From Lactifluus volemus (Eukaryota > Basidiomycota > Agaricomycetes > Russulales > Russulaceae), in assembly GCA_022376515.1 (NCBI GenBank), contig WTXI01000041.1:1-64000 (forward strand): a DNA stretch of 64,000 nt. The letters run 5' to 3'. Of the stretch, positions 34,098 to 45,345 are shown piece after piece (the first letter of the stretch is position 1; every line of letters starts with the position of its first letter). The notes beneath the pieces were generated by a model that saw only the letters and a program-made list of their open reading frames with translations, searched no databases and was not told where the DNA came from. Position numbers and translations under genes: made by a program.

Positions 34098-35019
34098 TCT
34101 GAGGCCACCAGTTGCATATAAGGCGACCTCACAGCTAGGCAGCGAGCAGCACGAGAGTGGTCGTTCTTTTCCTTCACCCCATCATTAATACCCATTTGTA
34201 GATATTACACGATTTACCAGGGTTTTTTTGCGTCACCACTCACAACCAGTCACAATCGGTAACTGTACGTGGTGGACAATGTAATATCACGGAGTTCATG
34301 TACTACTAGTAGCATGGCAGCGTTCGGAATGCGCCTTTAATCCTTATTAAGTACTTCTGTCATTCTCGAAGAGAAGTCCGGTGCGCTTGCGGTGTATCGT
34401 GCGAATCAACGGGGCGGGCTGATCTAACGGAGCAGCACAAATTTACCCTGGTGGTAATTCGGGGCCAGGATCCATCAACAAATGATTATCCTGCACGGCT
34501 CGCCGCCGCAGTGGAACGGGGTCACCGCGTGGCTTCATGGAACGGAAACTTTCACTGGTAAACTGCCAAATTGTAAGGGCAAGTATGTGGCCGGAGGCAA
34601 GATACGACAGGTAACAGAGCTTCCGCACTACCGTGACAATTTCTACAGCGCTGCGCGATGGCCGTCTCTATCGATCTGATCTGCCGCACAATATACTGAG
34701 ACAATGCCAGTGAGAATTGAACATGGGTCATCCTGGGCCTTCACGCAATTCCTTCCTTACCATATTCACCCATCCCGTTCAGTCAGACTGAATCAGCCCT
34801 TCATCGACAAATGCCGTGTCCGCTTTTAGCCTTGCAAATGTATTGGGAACACCCATTATTGCAAAGGTGGCGGCCTTTTATTGGATTGGCTGGACAAGAC
34901 GGATACTGTAGTTTTCATTTCAACATGTACTGTACGGCATGGGGAGTCTCTGGTTGCCAAAAATTTGGATCTCCGCCTGCCAAAGTCGGCAGTCACTGTA
35001 TTAGGATTCACCACACGCC
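34098..35019. other. Intergenic, nothing identified
   Basis: This region lies between two plus-strand genes and should hold the terminator of the first and the promoter of the second. No repeat shared with the F-box array and no convincing frame was found; two 60-65-codon frames overlap on opposite strands near 34443-34679 without motifs. Confidence 0.5.
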
Positions 35020-38000
35020 ATGTCGAACACGCCCTCTACGACTGACCCGGACTCACACTTTCGGATCATTCTCAACGACGCTTTAGAAAGATTCAAGAAA
35101 AGGACGGGGAAAGACCTCACCTCTCATCCGCTACTTCGCGACAATCCTATTGCTCGTCAGTCTCCCAAAGACTTTCTCGCACTTCTCCAAAGCGAAGGCC
35201 TTTACTCTGATCTCGGTCAGCGTGAGAGTAGTCGCGGTACGTCAACAAAATGGTTAGACAAGACCGTGGACACAGTGAACCAAGTTTTCCATGTCATTTC
35301 CCCTGGTGTTAGCATGGTCAGTTAGAAGACGTACTCAACATGCCTGAGGCTCACTTCTCTGACGTTGATTTTACAGGTATATCCTCCCGCGGGGGTGATC
35401 TTTGCTGCGATTGGCTTCCTTCTCTCGGTAAGTGAATTCCTCAGTCCTATTGCCTGATCTATTGCGACAACCATATCTTTCAGACAGCTAAGGCTGTAGG
35501 CTCTAGTCATGCCACTAGTCAACATACACTCGCTGAGCTCTTTCAACCCATCGAGAAGTTCATCAGACGCCTTGAATCATATACAAAGGTCACACCTGCG
35601 CCAGAATTGCAGGAAGTAATTGTCAACGTCATGGCTGAAGTACTTTCTGTCCTTGCCATTGCGACGGAGGTGATAGCGCGGGGAAACGCAGGTGAGGTTG
35701 TCTTCTGTGTTGAAGTACCACTGTTGGCTTATGCATGTTAAGAAACAGTCCTGAATGAGCTTTTGGGAAATCATGAGATCAACGATACGCTGCGTCGGCT
35801 GGATGACCTGACGAAAGAAGAAGCTCTCGCAGCAGTTGCACAAGCCTTTGATGAGGCACACCGTGCCCGTGACGAAGTGAGCCGTGTCGCCGGCGGGGTA
35901 GAGCGCGTTGAGCGCGAAGTGAAGGGCATCAAGAATAGAGTGGAAGAAGGAAAAATGAACGACTGTCTTGGCTATCTGGATGGTGCGCAAACCATATTCT
36001 ACAAGTCGTCGATATAACCTGACAACGTGTGCAGAAGCGATCGAACAAATGGCGAAGGACCCTTCCACGCTGGACCGTACCATGCGTACGTGATCACGTC
36101 ATAATCCCATCCATGAATTTCAAACGCTTAAACATCCTCACAGGGCAAAACTTGCGGCGGGCTCTTAGAGGATGGCTCTCCACCCCAGATTCTTCCGTAA
36201 ATTACAAGACTGCACTCGAATTGAACCTTGAAGGCACCACGACCTGGTTCACTAAAGATAAATCGTTTGCAGAGTGGAAAGACTCGAATTATAAACAGTC
36301 CGGCTCCTTGCTGTTGGTATATGGAGGACGTACGCTCTGCCGCACTTTACACTCCGCATTATTCTAACGGACTTTCTGCTTATAGCGGGCACTGGCAAGA
36401 CTGTTCTTACGTGCGTTTCCTCCAAATTGTTTCGAGGGCCGCAACTAATGTTATCGAATGTCGGCGACTAGTTCTGCGGTCATTTGGGATATCAACAACA
36501 ACTTGATCTCCAGCATTGCGTTACCTTTCGTGGCCTACTTTTTTTTCGACTTTAAAGATCCGGAAAAGCAGGATACGCGTACTCTACTCTCATCTTTCCT
36601 TGTCCAGCTCTCCGACCAATCCGATTCTTACTGCGACAAACTTCTCGATTTGTATTCGTCACATCGTCGCCGCTCTGGGGTACCCAAGCCCACGAATGAA
36701 GATCTTACGGAATGCCTCGAGGAGATGCTCAAGTTGCCTACACAAGTCCCAGTTTATCTTATTATCGACGCTCTCGACGAGTGTCCTGTCCGTCATGTGG
36801 ACCGTTGGGGTATACCATCATCACGTGGAAAAGTCCTTGAGATCGTGAAGAGACTCGTCGAGTTACACCTTCCAAATCTGCGACTATTTGTCACTAGCCG
36901 TCCAGAGAACGACATCCGGGCTATTCTCGACTTGAAATCTTTGAAACCTCCAACTTCTACCTTTATTTCCCTCGAGGATGAAGAGGGACAGAAGAGGGGC
37001 ATAGACGACTACATCATCCACGTTGTTCGTTCATTGATGAGCATGAATGGGTGGGGGGAGGAACACAAGAACCTAGTCATCAGTACGCTCTCGGATAGAG
37101 CTGGTGGGATGTAAGGATGTTCTTGTCTGCCTTTTATATTCGCTCACGCTTTCGAATAGGTATCGCTGGGTTGATTGTCAACTTGAATTGCTACGTGACT
37201 GTGATGCGTCAGAACTGCAGCGCACCCTTGACGAGTTGCCCGCGACCTTGAATGCGACTTATGTCCGCATACTACAGCAAATCCCTGCCAGGAAACGGGA
37301 TCGTGCTCGCCAACTCTTGCAATCTCTCGCGGTGGCTGCCCGTCCACTTCGAGTTGAGGAGCTTGCGGGGATACTTTCAAATGAGATCACTACCATGGGG
37401 ACTTCACCCAACGCGAACGAAGGCGGGGAACAAGCTATTCGGTTGGCATGCTCCAGTCTCGTTACTGTCATCGATGACCATGGTTCCCGTTTTGTGCAAT
37501 TCTCACACTTCTCCGTCAAGGAGTTTCTCATATCAGAACATATCTCCGGTATAAACAGTGTCGCACACTACCGTGTGTTGCCTGAACCTGCGCACACGAT
37601 GATGGCGCAAGCTTGCCTTGCTGTCTTGCTCCAGCTGGACTACCGCACAATCGGGACGAACATCAAGCACTTTCCTCTAGCCGACTATGTCGTTAAATAT
37701 TTCCCCGATCATGTGGAGTTCGGGAATGTGATATCACACCTAGGAGATCAGATCGAGACATTCCTTGACACAGAGAAACCGCACTTGGCTGGGTGGATTG
37801 ATGCCCACAGGTACGGCTCTCGGTGGTGGACGAAGAATCCGGATGGACGAAAGGGAATGCCATTATACCGCATTGCGGAACTTGGATACGTTGGCATGGT
37901 GCGGCACCTCGTTTCAAAGCGTCCACAAGATGTGAACGCCATAGGTGGTTACTATGGTACGGCGTTGCACGTGGCGGTGAAGAAGGGAAACGTCGATATC

Positions 38001-38450
38001 TCAAGGCTACTACTCGAGAAAATCCAAGACGTGAATGTTCGGGGAGACAACGGTACTACCCCGCTGCATTTAGCATGCCACTATGGACATATCGAAATTG
38101 TGCAGCTAATACTTGACGCCGTGATTGGCCGTACAAGTAATAATGAAAATGCGATCCCTCCCATATCCACACCGACTTCGCGACCCAAGCCGACCGCCCT
38201 ATTCAAGGCGATACTATCTCGATATCTCGAGCCATTTCGATCTTCCAAGGCATCTCGATCTGACGAGAATTCCAAAATTTATATATCCATCAATACCCGT
38301 GACTCGTTCGGCCAGACACCATTACATCTTGCGTGTATCCGGGAAAACCTCGTGATTATGCAGTTATTACGATCACGGTGCGGAAGTAAACTACCCTGCT
38401 TGGGAGGTCTATGCGGCCGTAATCACGTCATCTATGACAGGGGTTGGTAA
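35020..38450 (+). CDS. Goodbye-NACHT-ankyrin NLR, C-terminus frameshifted
   Basis: Nine exons: 35020-35316, 35377-35427, 35484-35691, 35743-35982, 36035-36085, 36144-36329, 36386-36410, 36472-37110, 37160-38450; phases agree and the frame gives 995 residues. Residues 10-200 resemble the fungal STAND Goodbye domain (FRIILNDALERFKKRTGKDL, hydrophobic AGVIFAAIGFLLSTAKAV), then a coiled stretch DEVSRVAGGVERVEREVKGI. The NACHT P-loop YGGPGTGKT forms across the exon 6/7 junction; Walker B is VYLIIDALDEC, with a later LRLFVTSRPENDIR. The winged-helix-like part includes VQFSHFSVKEFLIS. Ankyrin repeats follow (TALHVAVKKGNVDISRLLLE, TTPLHLACHYGHIEIVQLIL, QTPLHLACIRENLVIMQLL) with a 60-residue insert between the last two. 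After QLLR a 1-2 nt indel near 38370 moves the expected DHGAEVNYPAWEVY into another frame, and the frame stops at 38450. Expected role: STAND non-self or danger sensor. Confidence 0.9.
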
Positions 38451-39100
38451 TCAACTTACATCATCGTTTTTTCTGACAACCCTGTCCGTTGGTGCCACTT
38501 CCTTCTACACCCCCTTTTTGGGGTTCCCTGGTGGTGTGACGCGAGAAGATCCCGCACACGTCTTCTACGTGGCTTCTGCTACACTGACAGATCTTCTTCA
38601 CACCGACAATCACAATATCTGCTCGATCCGAGTTGGGTGGCATGGAGTACCACGCTCCGTTCCACAGTCTCTCAAACTTTCAATACATTTAAAATTCGTA
38701 GCAGTGGGTAGTAGTACTAGAGTAATTCAGTACATATACAAACGAATGAAACTGGGCTATCGCAAGGTATGGAAAGGGGAAGGTGGTAGTACGCAACGTG
38801 AAGAGTCGTAAGAGGATACAAAGTGAGAATTAACAAGGAAATCAACGATAGAGGTACATAAGGACTCGGAGATGCAAGGCATGCTAGAACGTCATCAATA
38901 AAACTGAGACAATACGGGGTATTAGCGATTTGAGGAGGAAGTATTGGACGATGCGGAGGGCACGGGCTGACGGCACATATGCGGTCCATGGTCGCCGTCC
39001 GGACAATGGGACAGATACTGTAGATGGTGGGAGGAAAGAGAACGGGTGGGAAGAAGTAAACAATGTCAAGAATAACAGGTGCGTGGACCATATGATGTCC
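38451..39100. other. Junction of NLR gene with F-box array spacer
   Basis: From about 38480 (TGTCCGTTGGTGCCACTTCC) the sequence is standard array spacer: the GTGACGCGAGAAGATCCCGCACACGTC-type segment, AATTCAGTAC, GGACTCGGAGATGCAAGGCATGC and GCGGTCCATGGTCGCCGTC, leading to the 3' end of the next F-box gene. Only the latter half of a spacer is present. Confidence 0.6.
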
Positions 39101-40699
39101 TCAAGGCCATTTGTGGCGAGGGGTAGTAATAGGGCGACCAGATTGATTGCGGGCTACGACAAATAGTGTGAGTTTCACCATTGCTTCGTCTGACTGCACC
39201 GTTTGGTCTGACACATCCGTATCCCCCAAAATGGAAAAGGTGTGTAGCGAGGGGAGTACATCGCCGGTCGATGGTCCGGTGAGAGGGGGTAACGCAGCTA
39301 TGATGAGCCGGTGAGATAGTTTGAGATTCTGGACAGAGGTAAACGAGTGAAAGAGTTGGAGCCATAGCGTAGGATCTATCTCGTCTGCTGGCAAGAGGTC
39401 TTCTGAGTGTGGAGCGCACGTCATCTCGAGTAACTCCACGCTAGAGCGGAGAGACAGAATCTGGCTGCATATCTGTGCTATGGAAAAGACTTGCCAATCC
39501 AACGATTTGCCTCTGATCTCCCACACGCGATGATTCCCCGTACGATAACTCAATGGATCGTGAAAGACAATAGTGGTGTGGAAAGCCACTTCGAAACGCA
39601 AGGTGAGACGGGATGGCCTTAATAATAAGTCTTGGTGACCAAAGAACCGAATGATTTGGGGGATGTCGAAGACAAGCTGATTGAAGAAGGTTATCCTGAA
39701 GTCCTCGAGTGAAGGAGCATCGACTCGGGCTGTGAGTACTTCCAAGTACTCGCTCACACCTTTAAATCTCAACGAAGTGAGAGCGGGGAGAACAAACCGG
39801 GTCTGTGGCGGTACAGGTCGGTTTCTTCGTTTCGGGTGAGGCGTAGGAGATTGGAATGTGACAATAAGGGTTTCGAGCTGTGGCAACGCAGACAGGGATA
39901 TAGCCATTATCTCGGGTGGGATGTACCCAGAATTAGGTATATTCTCAAGATGAAGAGATCTGAGATGAGTCGCAGACCCGAGTCGTCTTGGGATTGAAAT
40001 TCCCGATAAAGATAGATGTTGTAAATTTGGGGCGGATCCATTCAAGAATGTATCGCCCACTGGCACTTCCCACCCATCAATTCCAAGAGTGGTCAATGCC
40101 AGAAATGACTCTGTGGTCATTCTTTCCCATACAAATCCCGGGAGTTCGCTGACAGTGATGGCGTGTACGCGATCACGACGCTCCAATGCAGCAAAGAAGT
40201 TGTCGATATGGTCTTCGGTTGGTTTTCCGTAAAAGTGAACCATGAGAGGGAATCCAGGCCAGATATCCAGCATCTTTCTCACAGGCCGAACTGGTGTGCA
40301 GAAAAGTTGCAAATCGAGACGTTGTGGCGATGCAAAAATGAGGAGTCGCCATCTTCGGCACACGTGCACGAGCTTAGGCCAACACTCATGCCAAAGGCCA
40401 TAAAAAAAAGGGTCAGACTGGGCCAACTTCTTGTAGACATAGAATATGTCTAGTAGGACATCGTCGGAGAGCGATCCGATGGTCACTCGTGGGAGCGCCA
40501 TCCCTGCGTGATTCAACTCAGCAAATCGGTGTGGTGGCTCCAGATGAACCCTACCTGGCCCTTGTTGAATAAATGACTCCTTTCGGCGATTTTCCTGGAA
40601 ATGGGGACACATCTCTATCAGAGACTCGGACTCGGCCTCGGAGATACGATATGTTCGGGTAGTGAGACCGCTTGGCGGGTACATTCCCCAGTGGAACAT
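39101..40699 (-). CDS. F-box-like protein 9 (intact)
   Basis: Exon 1 40699-40555 (starts MFHWGMYPPSG, ends RRKESFIQQGP), intron 40554-40504 (51 nt), exon 2 40503-39101; total 515 residues. Because this intron is a multiple of three without a stop, the unspliced frame is also open, an accident of this copy. F-box LSDDVLLDIFYVYKK (Ser for Pro in the core), then PKLVHVCRRWRLLIFASPQRLDLQL. The leucine-rich region is complete. The C-terminal end reads SDQTVQSDEAMVKLTLFVVARNQSGRPITT, longer by a few residues than in other copies and looking like a compensated indel pair. The insert after FPLM is short (VHFYGKPTEDHID). Confidence 0.86.
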   Translation of the reverse strand: MFHWGMYPPSGLTTRTYRISEAESESLIEMCPHFQENRRKESFIQQGPGRVHLEPPHRFAELNHAGMALPRVTIGSLSDDVLLDIFYVYKKLAQSDPFFYGLWHECWPKLVHVCRRWRLLIFASPQRLDLQLFCTPVRPVRKMLDIWPGFPLMVHFYGKPTEDHIDNFFAALERRDRVHAITVSELPGFVWERMTTESFLALTTLGIDGWEVPVGDTFLNGSAPNLQHLSLSGISIPRRLGSATHLRSLHLENIPNSGYIPPEIMAISLSALPQLETLIVTFQSPTPHPKRRNRPVPPQTRFVLPALTSLRFKGVSEYLEVLTARVDAPSLEDFRITFFNQLVFDIPQIIRFFGHQDLLLRPSRLTLRFEVAFHTTIVFHDPLSYRTGNHRVWEIRGKSLDWQVFSIAQICSQILSLRSSVELLEMTCAPHSEDLLPADEIDPTLWLQLFHSFTSVQNLKLSHRLIIAALPPLTGPSTGDVLPSLHTFSILGDTDVSDQTVQSDEAMVKLTLFVVARNQSGRPITTPRHKWP

Positions 40700-41527
40700 T
40701 AGTGATTTAGGAGAGACCGGGTTGGGGGATAATTGCTATCAAAGACCGAGCTCGGACTCAGAGGCATTTGTTCTTGGTCGTTACGCATAGCATTCCAAAT
40801 GCATGTCATGGATACGTCCTCAACATAGCCTCCAAACAAACAGGCTTGACGACAACCATCAGATGGTCGTTACGTATGGATAGCTCATAACGTGTTCAAG
40901 ATGAGCGCCCAGAAGAGGATGAGATAAGATGAGATAAGATAACAAGACGGTCTGCACGCGCAGCGTCGCGCACTTTGTCGGCCTTGGAATTGGCGGGACT
41001 GCCAGTGTCCGCATGCAAGTTTCTATCTTTGTATAATCTATGTCTGTTGGTGCCTCTTTCAAGTTCCTTCTACACCCTCTCTTTATGGGCTCCTTGGTGG
41101 TGGCTGACTTGTACGCGAGCACATTCCGCACACGTCTTTTAATTGACCTCTGCCACAAGCTTTTCCCAGTGTCGATCCTTCGTTCCACAAACTCTCAATC
41201 CTTCAATACAAATAAAATTCGTAGCTAGTACGGGTGGTGGTACTAGCACGATTCAGCACAAATGAACACGAAAGAGACGGGGCTATCGTAAGGAAAGGGG
41301 AACGGCCGCAAACTAAAAGTAAACGTGATATGGGCCAGTGTGACATGCCGAGGCATCAAAGGTGGTCGCGGCCCAGGTTGTGGAGTACAAGTCTCGGACG
41401 ACCCGAAGGGCACGGGCTGATGGCAAAGGGGCGGTCCATGATCGCCGTCAGGACGCTGGAGATAATGGGACAAAGATAGATGGTGGGAGGGAAGAGAACG
41501 GGTGCGTGCGTGGACCATATGACGTCC
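40700..41527. other. Short duplicated spacer
   Basis: No gene called. GATGAGATAAGATGAGATAAGATAAC (40917-40942) is a tandem GATA cluster upstream of gene 9; the bZIP site is missing. The recurrent ELTNED block is deleted in this spacer. From 41170 onward is the 3' flank of gene 10. Confidence 0.5.
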
Positions 41528-42922
41528 TCAAGAAGATTTGCGGCGAGAGACGGTTACAGGGCGACCAGAGTGTTGGTGGGCTGCGACAAATGATTGTATG
41601 CCTTGTTGCGTGGTTTCGTCTGCCAGTGACACATCCCCCACAATGGAGAGACTGCCTAGCGAGGGGAATACTTTGGCGGCTGATTCTTCCGAGAGCCCTT
41701 GTAACGTATGTGCAATGGATGGCTCTAGCTCCGCGGCTATTTGAAGACTCTTGACTGAAGTAAATGAATGAAACAGTTGTAGCCATGCTATGGGATCCAC
41801 ATCATCCTCCGAGTGAGGGATGCCTTTGAGATAGCACCAAATGTCGAGTGACTCCACGCTCGAACGGAAGGACACAATCTGGTTGCATATCTGTGCTATG
41901 GAAGAGACTTGCCTATCAAACCTATCGCACAGGATACGATATACCACAGAACGGCTTCCATCGCAACCGATGATAGAGGCGTAGAGAGGCACTTCAAAAC
42001 GCAAGACCAGACTGGGTAGCCTGCACAACTTGAAGTCTCGGTGACCAAGGAATTGAACGATTTGCGGGATGTCGAAAACAAGCTGATGGAAGAACATTAC
42101 GTCGAAGTGCTCGAGTGCAGGGGGATCGATTCGGGCTGTGAGTACTTCCAAGTACTCGCTCACGCCTCTGAAATCGAAACTCGTGAGAGCGGGGAGAGTA
42201 AAGCGGGTCGGTGGTGGTACAGGTCGGTTTCTTTGTTTGGGTCGAAGCATCGGGGGTTCGAAATTGACAGTAAGGGATTCGAGCTGTGATAACGCGGACA
42301 GGCATGTGGCCATTGTCTCGGGTGGCATGTACCCAGAACTAGGTATATTGAAAAGATCAAGAGATCTGAGATGAGTTGCAGACCCGAGTCGTCTTGGGAT
42401 TGAAAATCCGCATAAAGATAGAAGTTGTAAATTTGGGGCAGCATTAAAGAATATATCGCCCGATGCCAACCCATCAGATTGTGAAACTTCAAGACTTGTC
42501 AATGCTGGAAATGGCTCCTGCGCCACTGTGGAAATTCGTTCCCATTCTAAACGCGGGAGGGATCTGACACGGACTCGAATGTCGCGTACGCGATCTCTTC
42601 GCTCCAATGCCGCAAAGAAGTTGTCGAAATGACCCTCCCTTATGTTTGCCATATGGTCGTTGAAGTCAACCTGGAGATGAAGAAATGCAGGCCATATATC
42701 CAGCAATTTTCTCACAGGCCGTCTCGGTGTGCAGACAAGTTGTAAATTGAGACGGTGGGGCGATGCAAAAATAACGAGTCGCCATCTTCGGCACACGTGC
42801 ACCAGCCTAAGCCAACCGTGATGCAATTGCCAAAAGAGCGGGGGTTTCAACTTGTAGGCATAGAATATCACTAGTAGGACTTCATCGGGGAGCGATTCGA
42901 TGGTCACTCGTCGGAGCACCAT
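41528..42922 (-). CDS. F-box-like protein 10
   Basis: The long exon is open from the Met at 42922 (MVLRRVTIESLPDEVLLVIFYAYKL) to RPVTVSRRKSS at 41528, 464 residues. The family acceptor (CACGCAG) precedes it and a donor (GTAGGA) lies near 42974. In exon 1 one base has been lost from the ATTCAACAAGGACC segment, so the KKLFIQK... frame no longer joins in phase and the start is probably at 42922. F-box, LRLVHVCRRWRLVIF and leucine-rich region are complete. The variant LDIWPAFLHLQVDF and the tail LEPSIAHTLQGLSEESAAKV are shared with the gene at 57515, its closest relative in the window. Confidence 0.85.
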   Translation of the reverse strand: MVLRRVTIESLPDEVLLVIFYAYKLKPPLFWQLHHGWLRLVHVCRRWRLVIFASPHRLNLQLVCTPRRPVRKLLDIWPAFLHLQVDFNDHMANIREGHFDNFFAALERRDRVRDIRVRVRSLPRLEWERISTVAQEPFPALTSLEVSQSDGLASGDIFFNAAPNLQLLSLCGFSIPRRLGSATHLRSLDLFNIPSSGYMPPETMATCLSALSQLESLTVNFEPPMLRPKQRNRPVPPPTRFTLPALTSFDFRGVSEYLEVLTARIDPPALEHFDVMFFHQLVFDIPQIVQFLGHRDFKLCRLPSLVLRFEVPLYASIIGCDGSRSVVYRILCDRFDRQVSSIAQICNQIVSFRSSVESLDIWCYLKGIPHSEDDVDPIAWLQLFHSFTSVKSLQIAAELEPSIAHTLQGLSEESAAKVFPSLGSLSIVGDVSLADETTQQGIQSFVAAHQHSGRPVTVSRRKSS

Positions 42923-44786
42923 CCCTGCGTGATTCAACTCAGCAATCGGTGCGATCGTTCCAAATGAATCCTACCTGGTCCTTTTGAATAAATAGTTTCT
43001 TGCGGCTCTCTTTTCTCTCCTTGAGCCCAGGGAACGCCCACCAATCTCTATCAGAGAGGCTCTAGGGAATGAGTAGTAGTGGGAGGATAGCACGTCACGA
43101 GCGGTACTTTTTCGAGTGGAATAGTGACGTTAGTAATTTAGGAGAGGCTGGGGATGAAAGGCGTGTTTTGATCAAGCAAGGAAATACAATGCCACAGACA
43201 CGTGCTCAACATAGCCAAACGGGCGGCTCAACACTCCGACTCAGGGTCAACGACCACACTCATGCTGTGACCGTGTGCATGCAACCGATTCCAGACACTC
43301 ATTTCTCATAACTATTGTCCGTAGAGCACAGGATCTTGCCGCCTCGTCACAGTATTTTCACACAAATGAGGTTCTTGATGCCACGTGGCAGTGGGCACCT
43401 GCCCTATCTCTCTCTGGTGACTTAACCTATAGTCACAGTAGTTCAATTCATATGGAATTTGAATACTAGTAGGGTCGGTGGGAGGACTACGACAGTGTGT
43501 AATAATTCCGTCTCTCTTTTGGAGCTATCTAATATAGTACAGGATTAACATTCATTGACTTCGCACATCCACTGGAGTCCTCGCCCGCTGACCTCGAGCT
43601 CACGAATGAGAATATCAGAGCACTCCAAATGATCGAGTGCGACATGATAATAGCCGGTTCACGACCGTGACCTCCTCACCTGCTAAAATGGAAAAAACCT
43701 ATGCATGTCACAGAGCCTGTCTAGCGCGGCCGAAACCCTGTGCTGCTCTAGTAGCGTCGCTTCTGCCTTTCGCATACGACATGTGGAAGAAATCATTTGT
43801 GGCGTGAATTGGGACAACACCCGTCCAGCCTCAGGCCCACGCTCTCATCTTTTTTTCCGCGACCTTTCATTTGTTGTTCTCACACGTCTATTAGAGCCCC
43901 CGCCCACTGTTTTGATAATCAACCTTCTCTTCAAGAACTCCGAGTCGCGCGAAGAACTCCAAGTTTGAGGGTGAGTACGAGATGCTCGCACGCACTGGTA
44001 TGCTGTTTATGTCAAATATTGATCCGTGTCACGGTGAGACAAGTCGGGTGTGCGAACGAAGGGAGTTGATCGGTGCATGTATTAGGACGACCAGCACAAC
44101 CAGATGGGGGTCGTCAACGCCAGCGCATGCTGCTGGTAGTCATCAAGACAGATGCGGGAGTATTTCTAACTCCAGTTGGGTATTCTATGCGCATCACGTA
44201 CAGTGAATGAGAGTAGTATGTCCGTTGCTACTTCTTTCCATCTACATTATTTTTCTGGTTCTTGATGGTCTGGCCCATGCAGTCGTAGCCCGCACCAATC
44301 TTCCGCTTGGCTTCCTTGGTCGCCGTCACAATATTTGCTCAATCAGGTAGAAGGGAGCAGGGGTAACTCCAGACTTATAGGAACCCGAAAACAGAAGGGA
44401 GCTAGGAAAACGTAAACACATTCGATATAGCAACAGCAAAGGTAGTCAAACGAACGAGGGCGGGGCTCTCACAAATATAGTGGGACGCAATCGGAGACCA
44501 CGAGACGGAGAGAAACGTCACAAAGGAATCCACGATGAAGCTGGAACATCAATAACTGAACCCGTAAAGTAAAAAGTGGTCGTGACCGAGGCCACGTTGC
44601 GGAGTACAAGGTGGGTGTAGGTCATCGGTTGGTGGTATACCTGCGGCCTAGGATCGCCGTCAGAGCATGAAAGATAACCGGTCGAGGGCAGAAAGTGGAA
44701 GAGAGAAAAGGAACGAGTTGAAAGAAGTAAATGCGGATAGTTCCGACTTGAAGGATAGTGCTTGCGCTGACTATATGATGTCGTCA
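42923..44786. other. Duplicated spacer, B-type
   Basis: No gene called. It contains the exon-1 relic of gene 10, CACGTG near 43199, the recurrent block at 43590-43660 in shortened form (ELTNENIRALQMIECDM), and from 43980 the segment that precedes the truncated F-box fragments (GATCCGTGTCACGGTGAGACAAG, ATTAGGACGACCAGCAC, TTCTTGATGGTCTGGCCC). Confidence 0.5.
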
Positions 44787-45345
44787 CTACGATTTGTGGC
44801 GAGAGACGGCTATAGGGCGACCGTAGTGCTGGCGGGCTGCGATGAACCATTGTATACCTTGTCGTGCAGCTTCGTCTGATATATCTCCAAAGGGTGGCCG
44901 ATTCTCCCGCGAGTCCATGTAATGTAACTTTGATGAACGGCTCTAGCGTGGTGGGTATTTCAAGACTCCGGAAAGAGGGAAATGAGTGGAACCATACCAT
45001 GGGATAATTGTCAGCGTCTGAAACTGGCCAGTTTCACTGGATGAGCGATTCCACGCTGTTGTATTTGATGCGACATGAGCCGTACATCGTAGGGTAATGC
45101 AGGGGAAAGGAGATCGAGGCGTGGTGGTCATTATCATGACGGACATTGAGATTGAATGTTGGAGTGGATCGACTGCAACTGAATGACTGGCTCTAGGTGA
45201 CCAAAGAACCAAATGGTTTGGGGGATGTCAAAGACAAGTTTATTGAAGAAATGAATGTTGAACTCGTGAGCATCGATTCGCTGCGAGGACTACAAGGCGT
45301 AAAAACGGGCCGGTGCGATTGCAGACAGGCACGTGACTTGGATCT
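44787..45345 (-). pseudogene. Truncated F-box fragment, copy B3
   Basis: Third copy of the 3'-half fragment, ending at TAG 44787-44789. It is shorter than B1 and B2 because of internal deletions (for example the segment between TCCACGCTG and TTGCATTTGATGCG is missing near 45056). The upstream limit near 45330 (GATTGCAGACAGGCACGTGACTTGGATC) corresponds to that of B1 and B2. Confidence 0.75.
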
